The notes below the pieces were generated by a model. That model did no database searches and had not been told where the DNA came from. It worked only from the letters and a program-made list of their open reading frames with translations. From Rhodospirillales bacterium (GTDB lineage Bacteria > Pseudomonadota > Alphaproteobacteria > JAJFIK01): DNA of 56,868 nucleotides. Positions 37,215 through 47,194 of this stretch are shown one piece after another; within the stretch, counting starts at the first letter, position 1; each line of letters starts with the position of its first letter. A program made the translations under genes and the position numbers. The stretch is taken from NCBI GenBank assembly GCA_021775005.1, contig JAJFIK010000033.1:1-56868 (forward strand), written 5' to 3'.

Positions 37215-38036
37215 ATGACCACACGTCCGTTCAAAGCTGCATGTGTGCAGATGACATCTGGCAGCGATGTTGCGGCCAATATTGATGTGGCCAGCGCACT
37301 TGTGCGCGAAGCGGCGGCGGGCGGCGCGCAGCTGATTACAACACCGGAAGTCACGCATCTGATGGTGTTGAAGAGCACCGAGCTATTCGCCAAGACGAAA
37401 CCGCAATCTGAAGACGCAGGCGTCCATGCCTTTTCTGCTCTGGCAGAAGAGCTCAAGCGCTGGCTCCTCATTGGGTCGCTTGCTATTCGGGTGAGCGATG
37501 GCAAGGTTGCGAACCGAAGTTTCTTGTTCGCCCCTGACGGAAGTATCGCTGCGAGTTATGACAAGATGCATATGTTCGATGTGGACCTGCCGAGCGGCGA
37601 ATCCTATCGTGAAAGCGCCAACTATCAGGCGGGCCATTCGCGCACGTTGTCAGGCCTGCCGTGGGGGCATGTTGGCCTCACGGTTTGTTACGACTTGCGC
37701 TTTCCTTACCTTTATCGGGAGTTGGCCAAAGATGGTGCGGACTTTCTGACGATACCGGCGGCGTTCACCCGCCTGACGGGCGAGGCTCATTGGCATGTGC
37801 TGATGCGCGCGCGCGCCATTGAAACCGGCTGTTTTGTCATTGCGCCAGCGCAAACCGGCAACCACGATTGCGGCCGCGAGACATTTGGCCATTCATTGAT
37901 CGTAAATCCATGGGGTGAGGTCTTGAGCGATGGCGGCACAGACATTGGCGTCAGCTATGCTGAGATCGATCCTGGCAAAGTGGCCAATGCCCGCGCGCAA
38001 ATACCGTCGCTTAACGTTAAGCCCCCGTTTCATTGA
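37215..38036 (+). CDS. Nitrilase-superfamily carbon-nitrogen hydrolase
   Basis: The 273-residue protein has the complete catalytic triad: Glu45 (TTPEVTHL), Lys117 (SYDKMHMFD) and Cys158 (LTVCYDLRFP). It resembles the Nit1/Nit2 branch of the superfamily, in which the Nit1 type hydrolyses deaminated glutathione and the Nit2 type omega-amides; the CYDLRFP pattern fits both. The neighbouring glutaredoxin gene makes the glutathione-repair role attractive, but that is inference. GAGGG precedes the ATG. DUF1178 follows. Confidence 0.92.
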   Translation: MTTRPFKAACVQMTSGSDVAANIDVASALVREAAAGGAQLITTPEVTHLMVLKSTELFAKTKPQSEDAGVHAFSALAEELKRWLLIGSLAIRVSDGKVANRSFLFAPDGSIAASYDKMHMFDVDLPSGESYRESANYQAGHSRTLSGLPWGHVGLTVCYDLRFPYLYRELAKDGADFLTIPAAFTRLTGEAHWHVLMRARAIETGCFVIAPAQTGNHDCGRETFGHSLIVNPWGEVLSDGGTDIGVSYAEIDPGKVANARAQIPSLNVKPPFH

Positions 38037-38113
38037 GCCAATGGCCATATCGACTGCTCTTGAACAACCCAGGCCTTTGATCCAGTTTGGGGTGACATGA
38101 AACAGGACCGCAA

Positions 38114-38557
38114 ATGATCCGTTACGTTCTCCTATGTGCAAAAGACCACGAATTTGAAGCGTGGTTTAAATCCATGGCGGCCTTTGATGATCAAAAGGCT
38201 GCGGGCGATCTAATCTGCCCCGTTTGCACCTCAACAGACGTGCGCAAAGCGATTATGGCTCCGAACGTTGCCACCAAGGGTGCGGTCAAAACTAAACAAG
38301 GGCGGCAAAAAACCGCCGAACATGTGCGCCAAGCCCGCACGCAATTTATGGTGGCCGCCAAGCGCGTGCGTGAGCATGTTGAAACCAACTTCGATTACGT
38401 GGGTGATAAGTTTCCCGAAGAAGTGCGGCGGCAACATTACGGCGAAGCAGAAACCCGCGATGTCTATGGGGAGGCAACGGCGGAAGAAGCGCGCGATCTC
38501 ATTGAGGAGGGGATCGATGTGGCGCCCTTGCCGCCGGACCCCAAAAAAACGAATTAG
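38114..38557 (+). CDS. DUF1178-family protein
   Basis: The 147-residue protein shows the family pattern: MIRYVLLCAKDHEFEAWFKS, then ICPVCTSTDVRKAIMAP, which gives a zinc-ribbon-like set of Cys and His residues, and a C-terminal acidic helix EEARDLIEEGIDVAPLP. The function is unknown. In Alphaproteobacteria it commonly follows grxC and a nitrilase gene, as here. AGGA lies seven bases before the ATG. Confidence 0.93.
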   Translation: MIRYVLLCAKDHEFEAWFKSMAAFDDQKAAGDLICPVCTSTDVRKAIMAPNVATKGAVKTKQGRQKTAEHVRQARTQFMVAAKRVREHVETNFDYVGDKFPEEVRRQHYGEAETRDVYGEATAEEARDLIEEGIDVAPLPPDPKKTN

Positions 38558-38707
38558 ATGATTCGCGACTCAGCAAATTATCTGGTGCAATTTTGAAGAC
38601 CTCGCCCCAATCGAGTGACATCACCGTCCACACGTAAAAATAGCAATTGTAAGATGCTCACCTAGTGGTTACCGTGGCAAATTGGTTCTATGCAACGGGA
38701 GGTATGC

Positions 38708-40093
38708 ATGGACGGTCAAGTACTTGTTGGCGCGATTGTGGTCGGGTTTTTCGTGGCAATTATTCTGGCAATGATTCGAAAAGGACCATTTGTAATTGTC
38801 CGCCGCGGACTAGCCAAATTGTCTCGATTGATAGGGATTTTTCTCAGGCCCCTAAGATTGCGAACCCTAATGCGCGCTCGTTGGGTTGCAAGATTGCTCG
38901 GACATACTCGCAATACCCGGCAACTTCGCGACGCGATGCCATCGGCCTGGGCATCGGTCGGGAGATTCTATAGTGGAGAATCGGAATTCGATAGCGCCCT
39001 TGGCAAGGACTTTTCTCATGAAAGAAGTCATGTCAACAAGGAACGTACATTCTTCAAAAAAGTGGACTGGAAAGCGGGATATATTCGCCTTCCTGATACA
39101 GCTAATTTCGATCAAGCAAAAGTTTATGCGGATCAGATCACCCGTTTTCTAAATGCCAGAATTGAGATCCCTCGAGACATCCATTTGTTTTATGAGGAGA
39201 TAGACGGTGCCTTTACCATTCGCAGTTTCAAAGAAAGTGATGGTGCGTTTTTCTATTTGCTTGAGAAGTATAGAAAAGCGATGACGGGGAATGTCAAAAA
39301 ACTAACACTGCTTTTCGCTCTAATATTTAGCTTGGTTGTGACCGCGAATATCGTAATTTACTATTTGACGGTCAACGGTGCTGTCGTCGACTGGCCCGTG
39401 TACCCGTCAGATATATTGCCTGAGCGGCTCTATCGAGGGGTTGGCGCGATCGCAACCGTGATATTCGGATACGCGGCAATGCTTGGCTGGTATAAATCTG
39501 GATATATTTTGAAGCAGTCGCTAAATGGCTCTAATTTGGATAGATTTGCCACCGCATACTTTTCACGCATGAACACGTATTTCACTGACACTGTTGCAAG
39601 AGCACAGTCTGTAACAGTGGGCGAAGAAAAGGATTCTAAAATCCTATCTGAGAAGGCGAAACTCTACACTTTGAATGTTCAGTGGCTTGCCTATCGGTTC
39701 TTTTTTCTTGAGACGTTTACTCGCAATGAATTTTTTCAGATAAGGCGAAATTGTAGTTATTATCTGACTCTGCTGACCTTAGCCGTGGTCCTTTCTGGTG
39801 CAATTGTATTGTGGGTCGTGTTGAACACGCTTCTGGATTCTTCCACGTTGATACAGTTGATGAGTTTGTCCTCACCTGAAAACCTAGTGCTCTACTTCGG
39901 CCTGCTCTTGCTGTTTCTTAGTTACATGTTGTTTCTGATGGATTCTAAACTCGTTTTGGAAGACGCGTTGTTGACTACATACGAAAACCGTTTTGACACA
40001 CTAAATTTGGCGGAAAAAATGAGCACAATTGTCGGAAAATATGCTGAAGATGTAGGGTATTGGAAAAATCGCTTTGGCGGTGTCGGGGGTTAG
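38708..40093 (+). CDS. Orphan multi-spanning membrane protein
   Basis: The protein has about 461 residues. GGGAGG six bases before ATG 38708 decides the start. One N-terminal membrane segment (about 3-22) is followed by a long basic soluble region. Two segments then lie at about 200-222 and 240-262, another soluble stretch, and two more segments near 350-378 and 395-415, ending in a soluble tail. I recognise no family. Codon use is AT-richer than in neighbouring genes, and the gene sits between two conserved housekeeping units (DUF1178 and ubiG), so it looks like a recent single-gene insertion. Confidence 0.7.
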   Translation: MDGQVLVGAIVVGFFVAIILAMIRKGPFVIVRRGLAKLSRLIGIFLRPLRLRTLMRARWVARLLGHTRNTRQLRDAMPSAWASVGRFYSGESEFDSALGKDFSHERSHVNKERTFFKKVDWKAGYIRLPDTANFDQAKVYADQITRFLNARIEIPRDIHLFYEEIDGAFTIRSFKESDGAFFYLLEKYRKAMTGNVKKLTLLFALIFSLVVTANIVIYYLTVNGAVVDWPVYPSDILPERLYRGVGAIATVIFGYAAMLGWYKSGYILKQSLNGSNLDRFATAYFSRMNTYFTDTVARAQSVTVGEEKDSKILSEKAKLYTLNVQWLAYRFFFLETFTRNEFFQIRRNCSYYLTLLTLAVVLSGAIVLWVVLNTLLDSSTLIQLMSLSSPENLVLYFGLLLLFLSYMLFLMDSKLVLEDALLTTYENRFDTLNLAEKMSTIVGKYAEDVGYWKNRFGGVGG

Positions 40094-40104
40094 GCAATGA
40101 TCAT

Positions 40105-40863
40105 TCAATTTCCTGCCTTTTGCGCCACCATCATGTAATTGACGGCGGTGTCGCGGCTGAGCTTCCAGGTGTCCGTTAGTGGATTGTAACTCACACCAAT
40201 GGGCGGTTGCGGCTCCATGCCATGCGGCGTAAGGGCGTCGCGAATTTCGCCGGGGCGCACAAATTTGTCAGCGTGGTGGGTGCCGCGCGGCAGCCAGCCC
40301 AGCACGTATTCCGCTCCGACCACGGCAAGGGCAAATGCCTTGGCAGTGCGGTTGAGGGTGGCGATGATCATGATGCCGCCTGGCTTTAAAACCTGAGCGC
40401 AGGTGCCAAGGAAAAGGTTCACGTCCGCCACATGCTCCACGACTTCCATATTTAGGACCACATCAAATTGCGGATTGCTGAGCGCCAGGTCCTCCACCGT
40501 GCTGTGGCGATAGTCGATCTCAAGGCCCTGCTCATTGGCATGGGTTTGCGCGGTTTGGATGTTGCGCTCCGCCGCATCCACGGCGGTGACCAAGGCGCCC
40601 ATGCGTGTCACCGGTTCAGACAGCAATCCACCGCCGCAGCCAATATCGAGCACACCGAGCCCTTTGAGCGGCGTGCGCGTGGTCATGTCGCGCCCGAAAT
40701 ACTCGCAAAGAGTTTTGCGGATAAAGCCAAGCCGGACCGGATTGAATTTGTGAAGGGGCGCAAATTTACCCGATGGATCCCACCATTCCGCAGCTAGGGC
40801 CGAGAATTTGGCAATCTCGTCTGGATCGACGGTGGTACTCAGTTTTTCCGTGGCTTTGGCCAT
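40105..40863 (-). CDS. ubiG: Ubiquinone biosynthesis O-methyltransferase UbiG
   Basis: The 252-residue enzyme performs both O-methylations in ubiquinone synthesis. The SAM-binding motif [14 protein letters not shown], the acidic-loop AVDAAERNI and the membrane-binding insert near [14 protein letters not shown] are typical of UbiG, as is the N-terminal [19 protein letters not shown] about eight bases before the ATG supports the start. It is divergent from lysC across 142 bases containing an inverted repeat. Confidence 0.97.
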   Translation of the reverse strand: MAKATEKLSTTVDPDEIAKFSALAAEWWDPSGKFAPLHKFNPVRLGFIRKTLCEYFGRDMTTRTPLKGLGVLDIGCGGGLLSEPVTRMGALVTAVDAAERNIQTAQTHANEQGLEIDYRHSTVEDLALSNPQFDVVLNMEVVEHVADVNLFLGTCAQVLKPGGIMIIATLNRTAKAFALAVVGAEYVLGWLPRGTHHADKFVRPGEIRDALTPHGMEPQPPIGVSYNPLTDTWKLSRDTAVNYMMVAQKAGN

Positions 40864-40867
40864 TCAG

Positions 40868-40902
40868 GGCCCTCACCGCCTCATGCGTTGCATTTGAGGG
40901 CC
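40868..40902. promoter_or_regulatory. Inverted repeat between ubiG and lysC
   Basis: Arms GGCCCTCA (40868-40875) and TGAGGGCC (40895-40902) are perfect complements separated by 19 bases in a divergent intergenic region. It could be an operator or a hairpin in the ubiG leader; part of the left arm overlaps the ubiG ribosome-binding site. Confidence 0.4.
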
Positions 40903-41005
40903 AGAGGCGCGTAAACCTCCCCCAAACGGATTGCCACGAATATGGCGTTTTCCTGCGGCAGATCAAAGCCCGCAATTTGAAGCACATGAAGGGGCTCGGG
41001 GCTCA

Positions 41006-42235
41006 GTGACGCGGCTTGTAATGAAATTTGGCGGGACTTCGCTGGCGGATGTGAAATGCATTCGCCATGTGGCCAGCCATATCAAACGCGAATGGACCGC
41101 AGGGCAGGACCTGGCTGTGATTGTTTCTGCCATGGGCGGTGAAACCAATCGGCTTGTGGCCCTAACCGCTGCGTGCGGCGGTAATCCAGACCCGGCCGAA
41201 TACGACGTGGTTGTCGCCTCAGGCGAGCAAGTGACCGCAGGTCTTCTTGCCATGGTGCTCCAGGGTATGGGGGTGCCCGCGCGATCCTGGGCCGGGCGGC
41301 AAGTACCCATTCAAACCTCAGGCGATCACGCCCGCGCCCGCATCGAAGACATAGATGTGACGCCCATCAAAGATGGCTGGGCCCGCAAAGAGGTCTCCAT
41401 CATTCCAGGTTTTCAAGGATTTTCGCCGCAAGGGCGACTGACCACCCTTGGGCGCGGTGGATCGGACACCAGTGCGGTGGCTGTCGCAGCCGCTTTGAAT
41501 GCCCCTTGCGATATCTACACCGATGTTGAGGGCGTCTTCACCACCGATCCTCGGGTGGTGCCCGAAGCGCGGAAACTTGACCGCATTACCTATGAAGAAA
41601 TGTTGGAGCTTGCAGCCCAAGGGGCAAAAGTGCTGCAAACGCGATCTGTGGAGCTTGCCTTGGCAAATAATGTTCCGCTTCAAGTACGGCTCAGCTTTGC
41701 CGACCCAGCCCACGCCCCCCAAGGTACAATTGTTTGCGACGAGGATGAGATAGTGGAACAGCAACGGGTAAGCGGCATAGCGTTTAGCCAAGACGAAGCC
41801 AAAATCACCCTTCTGGGGGTTGCAGATGAGCCGGGCATTGCCGGTAAGATTCTCGGCGCGCTGGCGGACGCGAGCGTCAATGTGGACATGATTGTGCAAA
41901 ATGTCTCAGAAGATGGCCGCGTGACGGACTTTACCTTCACCGTTGGCAAGGCGGATTTGGAACGGGCGGTTGGTGCCATCGAAAGCGCCCAGGATCGCGT
42001 TAGCTATCGCGAGCTGATGTCAGAGAGCGGTGTTGCGAAAATTTCTGTTGTGGGGATCGGTATGCGGGCCCATGCAGGCGTCGCGCGCACTATGTTTGAT
42101 GCGCTGGCGACCGCCGGTATAAACATTCAAGTCATTTCAACGTCTGAGATTAAAATCAGCGTGCTCATCGATGCGCGCGAAACCGAACGCGCTGTTAAGG
42201 CGCTTCATAGTGCCTATGGGCTTGATCAAGCATGA
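41006..42235 (+). CDS. lysC: Aspartate kinase
   Basis: The 409-residue enzyme catalyses the first step to lysine, threonine and methionine. The kinase domain starts with VMKFGGTS and includes GGSDTSAVAVAAAL and DVEGVFTTDPR. Two ACT domains (about 265-409) provide feedback control by amino acids. The start is a GTG at 41006, giving the usual VTRLVMKFGG beginning, with AAGGGG about 11 bases upstream. The stop overlaps the ptsP start as ATGA, an arrangement conserved in Alphaproteobacteria. Confidence 0.96.
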   Translation: MTRLVMKFGGTSLADVKCIRHVASHIKREWTAGQDLAVIVSAMGGETNRLVALTAACGGNPDPAEYDVVVASGEQVTAGLLAMVLQGMGVPARSWAGRQVPIQTSGDHARARIEDIDVTPIKDGWARKEVSIIPGFQGFSPQGRLTTLGRGGSDTSAVAVAAALNAPCDIYTDVEGVFTTDPRVVPEARKLDRITYEEMLELAAQGAKVLQTRSVELALANNVPLQVRLSFADPAHAPQGTIVCDEDEIVEQQRVSGIAFSQDEAKITLLGVADEPGIAGKILGALADASVNVDMIVQNVSEDGRVTDFTFTVGKADLERAVGAIESAQDRVSYRELMSESGVAKISVVGIGMRAHAGVARTMFDALATAGINIQVISTSEIKISVLIDARETERAVKALHSAYGLDQA

Positions 42236-44493
42236 ATGCAGCCGCCCCAACCACACCGCGCGTCCTACTGCGCACATTGCGGGAGGTCCTGGCCGCGCAG
42301 ATGGGTGCGCAAGCGCGGCTTGACCGGGTCTCTCAGCTTGTGGCGCAAAGCATGGTGGCGGAGGTGTGCTCAATCTATGTCTTGCGCACGGACAATCTTC
42401 TGGAGCTCAGTGCCACCATCGGGCTGAACGCGAATGCCGTCCACAATACGGTTCTGGCGGTGGGTGAGGGGCTGGTTGGTACGGTGGCGCGCAACGCTTC
42501 GCCGCTGAATTTGGTCGATGCGCCTTCCCATCCAAGTTTTGCCTATCGGCCGGAGACGGGCGAGGATCCTTTTAAATCATTCCTCGGGGTGCCGATTTTG
42601 CGCGGCGGGCGTCCGCGCGGCGTGATTGTGGTGCAGAACCAGACCATGCGTCAGTATGGTGAAGAGGACATGGAGGCATTGGAAACGGTCGCCATGGTGC
42701 TCGCTGAAATGCTTGCGGCAACGGAATTCATGGAAATGCGCGCGGCCCACGGTGGGGGGCAGCGCCCTGACCTGCCGGCCAGTTTTTCCGGTGATATTCT
42801 TGCGCCCGGTGCCGCTTTGGGCGTTGCTGTCCTTCATGAGCCGCGCGTGCGTGTCTCCAAACTTATTGCTGAAAATATTGACAAAGAAATTGCTCGCCTG
42901 GACGAGGCGGTGGACACGATGCGAGAGGCCATTGATGCCATCATTCGTGTGGAAGACCCCAGCCTTGCTGGCGCGCCGCTTGATGTTCTTGAAACCTATC
43001 GCATGTTCGCTCACGACAAAGGTTGGCTGCGGCGCCTGCGGGAAGCTGTTGAGTCTGGACTGACGGCAGAAGCCGCCGTTGAGCGCGTGCAAAATGAAAC
43101 GCGCGCAAAAATGTTGCGCCAGCGTGATCGTTATTTGCGAGAGCGCTACTCCGATCTTGATGACCTTGCCAATCGCTTGCTGCGGCACCTGACAGGCGCG
43201 GCGTCTGCCACTTCGAAATTACCCAATAATATGGTGCTGATCGCCCGGCATATGGGCCCGGCGGACCTGCTTGATTATGATCGCAGCCGCATTGTTGCCT
43301 TGGTGCTTGAAACAGGAACCGCATCATCGCATGTGGCGATTGTGGCGCGCGCGCTGGATATTCCTACCGTAGCAGGCATTGATGACATTGAAGATCAGGT
43401 GGAGCCCGGCGATGTGATTATCGTCGATGCAGAGCAAGGTGAAGTTCACATTCGTCCGCAGGCAGACATCACGCGCGCCTTTAGTGCCAAGATGGAGCTT
43501 TCTTCTGAACGGCGGGCGCGGTTTGCGGCCGCCCGCAATTTACCGCCGGAAACCGCTGATGGCACGCGCATTAGCCTGATGATGAATGCGGGCTTGTTAT
43601 TTGATCTGCCACATCTGGAAGAAACCGCCGCCGATGGCATTGGTCTTTTTCGGACTGAGCTTCAGTTCATGGTGGCGCAGCAGTTTCCGCGTCTTGGGGC
43701 CCAGGCGACGCTTTACAAACAAGTTTTGGACACGGCCGCGCCGCGCACCGTAACGTTCCGCACCCTCGATCTTGGGGGCGACAAAATCCTGCCCTACGGT
43801 CAAGTGGCGGACGAAGAAAACCCAGCTATGGGGTGGCGCGCGCTTCGCATTGCGCTCGATCGACCGGCGCTCCTGCGCTATCAGATCCGCGCCATGTTGC
43901 TGGCTGCGGCCGGGACCGATCTGCGCATCATGTTCCCTATGGTCGCCGAAGTTGAGGAATTTCGCCAGGCGCGCGATTTGGTGGATCGGCAGATCGAGTG
44001 GCATCTGAGGCATGGCCACGAAATGCCGCGCTCGCTCAGTGTGGGTTGTATGCTCGAAGTCCCGTCATTGGCCTGGCAGCTTGATGCCTTGATGCCGCTG
44101 GTGGATTTTCTGTCGGTCGGCACCAATGATCTGGTGCAGTTCTTGTTTGCCGCTGACCGCATGAACCCCCGTGTGGCCGATCGCTATGACTTCCTCAGCC
44201 CGGCGGTATTGAGTTTCCTGAGCCAAATTGCCGAGAAAGCCAATATCCATGGCGTACCTCTAACGGTTTGTGGGGAGGCGGCGGGCCGCCCGCTGGAGGC
44301 TCTCGCCATGATCGGCGTCGGTGTCAGGACGCTTTCCATGCCAGCCGCAAGCATTGCGCCGGTTAAGCTTATGGTCCGCGGCTTGCATCTAGGTGAGCTT
44401 GAGCCCTTTGTGGGACAGCTTTTGGAAGGTGGAGAGCATTCTGTGCGGCCTGCATTGCAGGATTACGCTGAAAAGAGCGGCATTTTGCTCTAA
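42232..44493 (+). CDS. ptsP: Nitrogen-PTS enzyme I (PtsP, EI-Ntr)
   Basis: The 753-residue phosphotransferase takes phosphate from PEP and passes it to NPr, starting the regulatory nitrogen PTS. An N-terminal GAF domain (about 16-165) binds effectors, glutamine in known cases. The phosphohistidine domain carries the active-site His367 in GTASSHVAIVARAL. The C-terminal PEP-binding barrel contains GLFRTELQFM and FLSVGTNDLVQF. Length and layout match PtsP rather than sugar EI. It is translationally coupled to lysC. Confidence 0.96.
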   Translation: MNAAAPTTPRVLLRTLREVLAAQMGAQARLDRVSQLVAQSMVAEVCSIYVLRTDNLLELSATIGLNANAVHNTVLAVGEGLVGTVARNASPLNLVDAPSHPSFAYRPETGEDPFKSFLGVPILRGGRPRGVIVVQNQTMRQYGEEDMEALETVAMVLAEMLAATEFMEMRAAHGGGQRPDLPASFSGDILAPGAALGVAVLHEPRVRVSKLIAENIDKEIARLDEAVDTMREAIDAIIRVEDPSLAGAPLDVLETYRMFAHDKGWLRRLREAVESGLTAEAAVERVQNETRAKMLRQRDRYLRERYSDLDDLANRLLRHLTGAASATSKLPNNMVLIARHMGPADLLDYDRSRIVALVLETGTASSHVAIVARALDIPTVAGIDDIEDQVEPGDVIIVDAEQGEVHIRPQADITRAFSAKMELSSERRARFAAARNLPPETADGTRISLMMNAGLLFDLPHLEETAADGIGLFRTELQFMVAQQFPRLGAQATLYKQVLDTAAPRTVTFRTLDLGGDKILPYGQVADEENPAMGWRALRIALDRPALLRYQIRAMLLAAAGTDLRIMFPMVAEVEEFRQARDLVDRQIEWHLRHGHEMPRSLSVGCMLEVPSLAWQLDALMPLVDFLSVGTNDLVQFLFAADRMNPRVADRYDFLSPAVLSFLSQIAEKANIHGVPLTVCGEAAGRPLEALAMIGVGVRTLSMPAASIAPVKLMVRGLHLGELEPFVGQLLEGGEHSVRPALQDYAEKSGILL

Positions 44494-44687
44494 ATCACAC
44501 TGCGCCGCGTTGAAACTGACCACTGTCCCGCGCATAATAGGCGCATAAGAAAATATGTTGGCTTGGCCCGTTGAGGGGCGTGGACAGGCTGTTGGTGGTA
44601 AATGCGTCGATCCACTCGGGGGAGGGATCGTCAGTAGAGTGGGAAGGCCTGGCCGTGGGGCGGCGGGGCTGAAAGGGAAACCGGGTT

Positions 44688-45917
44688 ATGTCGAGTGCCT
44701 CAAAAGTAACGCAGCTCCAAGGCCGTATGGGGGAGCGCAACCCACGGATTCAAATCACTGAAATTATTGAGCAGGAGCCGGCACCAGAGTTTGATTCCGT
44801 TGGCTCTGAGCTAAAGGCTCATCGCAATCGCAAGGGCCATGAACTTGAAATGGCAGGGCGGGTGCTTCGCATCAAGCCGCTGCACATCATTGCCATTGAG
44901 GAAAGCGACTACGCCGCACTTCCCGGCAAGACATACGCAATTGGATTTGTGCGCTCCTATGCGGAATACCTTGGGCTTGATCCCGATGATTGTATTCGGC
45001 GGTTCAAAATCGAATACGCCGATGCGATGGATCCCAAGCCCGTTGAAGGCGAAATACCAACGCGCAGTACCCCCGGCAGCCTGGCCTTTCCAGAGGCTCG
45101 TGACGAAATGCGCCTGCCCCATGGATCGATGATAATTTTGGGTGCCATGCTTGTGCTCGGCATTTGGGGCGGCTGGTACATTACCTCAAATTCTGAGCCT
45201 GCATTTACCGATGCTTCGCCGGATCAAGTGGCGCTGCAACAGTTTGAAACCGCGACCGCCAATACGGCTCCCATCCCGATACCTCAAGTGCGGCCGCAGC
45301 CAGAGCCCACGACACCGATCAACGGTGAAGAGGCGGTACTGAGCGAAGATGCCGCCACCGCAGCTTCAGAAACACCTCCCGCTGAATTGACGGCGACTGA
45401 AGTGGTAACCGCCGATGCGGCAATTGACGAGAATGGGGCAGATGCAGACGCCGTCTCTGATCCCGTTGAAGCGACCATTGAAGCACCTGTTGTTGAAGTC
45501 GATACTGCGGATACTGCGCCGGTCATTGACGGTACAGCCAATACGGTCACAGACGCGGCGATCGCGGCAGAGGGCTTCCCTCTGAATGAGGGTGCCAACC
45601 TTCCTCTGGACCGCGAACCGCAAGTCTTCGGTGTGCAAAATCACGACTCGCGGGTCATCGTTCGCGCGCGGGCAGATGTCTGGGTGCGGATCGAAGATTT
45701 GGCCTCGGGCGTTCTGTTTGAGACGACAATGAAGCAAGGTGACAGCTATCGGGTGCCCAACCGGGCCAACATCATCATGGCGACCAGAAACGCTGGCGCG
45801 CTGGAAATGCTCGTGGATGGTGCAAGCATTGGACCCGCAGGCCGCATTGGTCAGGCTGTCATCGAGCAGTCATTGAACCCAGAGCTATTGGCGGTAAACG
45901 CACCGGCACAGCCATAA
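44688..45917 (+). CDS. RodZ-like helix-turn-helix and DUF4115 membrane protein
   Basis: The 409-residue protein has an N-terminal HTH_25 domain (about 38-110: ELKAHRNRKGHELEMAGRVLRIKPLHIIAIEE, then GKTYAIGFVRSYAEYLGLD). A single membrane segment follows at about 146-166, then a long Ala/Glu/Pro-rich periplasmic linker and a C-terminal DUF4115 domain (about 315-390). This is the RodZ architecture; RodZ tethers MreB to the membrane and controls rod shape. In Alphaproteobacteria this gene usually precedes ispG, as here. Confidence 0.9.
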   Translation: MSSASKVTQLQGRMGERNPRIQITEIIEQEPAPEFDSVGSELKAHRNRKGHELEMAGRVLRIKPLHIIAIEESDYAALPGKTYAIGFVRSYAEYLGLDPDDCIRRFKIEYADAMDPKPVEGEIPTRSTPGSLAFPEARDEMRLPHGSMIILGAMLVLGIWGGWYITSNSEPAFTDASPDQVALQQFETATANTAPIPIPQVRPQPEPTTPINGEEAVLSEDAATAASETPPAELTATEVVTADAAIDENGADADAVSDPVEATIEAPVVEVDTADTAPVIDGTANTVTDAAIAAEGFPLNEGANLPLDREPQVFGVQNHDSRVIVRARADVWVRIEDLASGVLFETTMKQGDSYRVPNRANIIMATRNAGALEMLVDGASIGPAGRIGQAVIEQSLNPELLAVNAPAQP

Positions 45918-46005
45918 AGGCCGTCGCCGCTCTCGTCGCCATCGCTGTTCGGCTTAGGTCATGCTATAGGCTTGCACCACCATTGATGGAACCTGAAAAT
46001 CAACC

Positions 46006-47130
46006 ATGAGCATTCGCCCCTATCGCGATATTGAGCGCCGAAGATCTCGGCAAATCCATGTTGGCACCGTGCCGGTGGGCGGGGACGCCCCCATAACTGT
46101 ACAATCCATGACCAATACAGATACGGCGGACGCCAAAGCGACGATTGAGCAAGTGCGCCAATTGGAAGACGCGGGCGCCGATATTGTGCGCGTTTCGGTA
46201 CCCGACGAAGCATCCTCAAAAGCGCTCAAACAAATCGTTGCGGCGACTCGCGTGCCTATCGTGGCCGATATCCATTTTCACTATAAACGCGCCATCGAAG
46301 CTGCTGAAGCAGGGGCTGCGTGTCTGCGTATCAACCCGGGTAATATTGGATCGGAATCGCGGGTGCGCGATGTGATCCAAGCCGCCAAGGATTATGGTTG
46401 CTCCATGCGCATCGGCGTCAACGCGGGCTCATTGGAAAAGAACCTGCTCGAGCGCTATGGGGAACCGTGCCCCGAAGCGATGGTGGAAAGCGCGCTTAAT
46501 CATGCGCGAATTTTGGAAGACCATGACTTCACGGAATTCAAAATCTCGGTCAAAGCGTCAGATGTATTTCTCGCTGTAGCGGCCTATTATGGCCTTGCAG
46601 AAGCCTGTGACTATCCTTTGCATCTTGGCGTTACCGAAGCGGGGGGCATGATCCCCGGCACGGTAAAATCATCCATCGGCATCGGCTCACTGCTTTGGGC
46701 GGGCATAGGCGACACCATCCGGGTTTCCCTCAGCGCCGATCCGGTGGAAGAAGTTCGCGTGGGATTTGACATACTGAAATCCCTTGGCTTGCGACACCGC
46801 GGCGTAAACATCATTTCTTGCCCTTCGTGCGCGCGCCAGGGCTTCAACGTGATTGAGACCGTGGAGCTGCTCGAAGAACGCTTGGCGCATATCTCTACGC
46901 CCATGACCTTGTCGATTATTGGCTGCGTCGTGAACGGGCCCGGCGAAGCCCGCGAAACCGACCTGGGCTTTACTGGTGGCGGTGCGGGCGCTGGCATGGT
47001 TTATCTCAACGGTAAACCCACCTATAAACTTGAAAACATCGGCATGGTCGATCATTTGGTCGAGCTGGTGGAAACCAAAGCCCGTGAAATCGAAGCGGCC
47101 CGCAGCGAAGTTGCACCCGCTGCCGAATAG
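46006..47130 (+). CDS. ispG: 4-Hydroxy-3-methylbut-2-en-1-yl diphosphate synthase
   Basis: The 374-residue iron-sulfur enzyme performs the penultimate step of the MEP isoprenoid pathway. The 4Fe-4S ligands are Cys272 and Cys275 (ISCPSCAR), Cys307 (GCVVNGPGE) and probably Glu314. The N-terminal barrel begins with [17 protein letters not shown]. The ribosome-binding site is weak. It lies between the RodZ-like gene and prfA, a frequent order. Confidence 0.97.
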   Translation: MSIRPYRDIERRRSRQIHVGTVPVGGDAPITVQSMTNTDTADAKATIEQVRQLEDAGADIVRVSVPDEASSKALKQIVAATRVPIVADIHFHYKRAIEAAEAGAACLRINPGNIGSESRVRDVIQAAKDYGCSMRIGVNAGSLEKNLLERYGEPCPEAMVESALNHARILEDHDFTEFKISVKASDVFLAVAAYYGLAEACDYPLHLGVTEAGGMIPGTVKSSIGIGSLLWAGIGDTIRVSLSADPVEEVRVGFDILKSLGLRHRGVNIISCPSCARQGFNVIETVELLEERLAHISTPMTLSIIGCVVNGPGEARETDLGFTGGGAGAGMVYLNGKPTYKLENIGMVDHLVELVETKAREIEAARSEVAPAAE

Positions 47131-47194
47131 CGATACCCCTGGCATCAATGGCGGCGCACTTTTGCCCGCTGTTCCGTAGACGGATGAAATCCTT

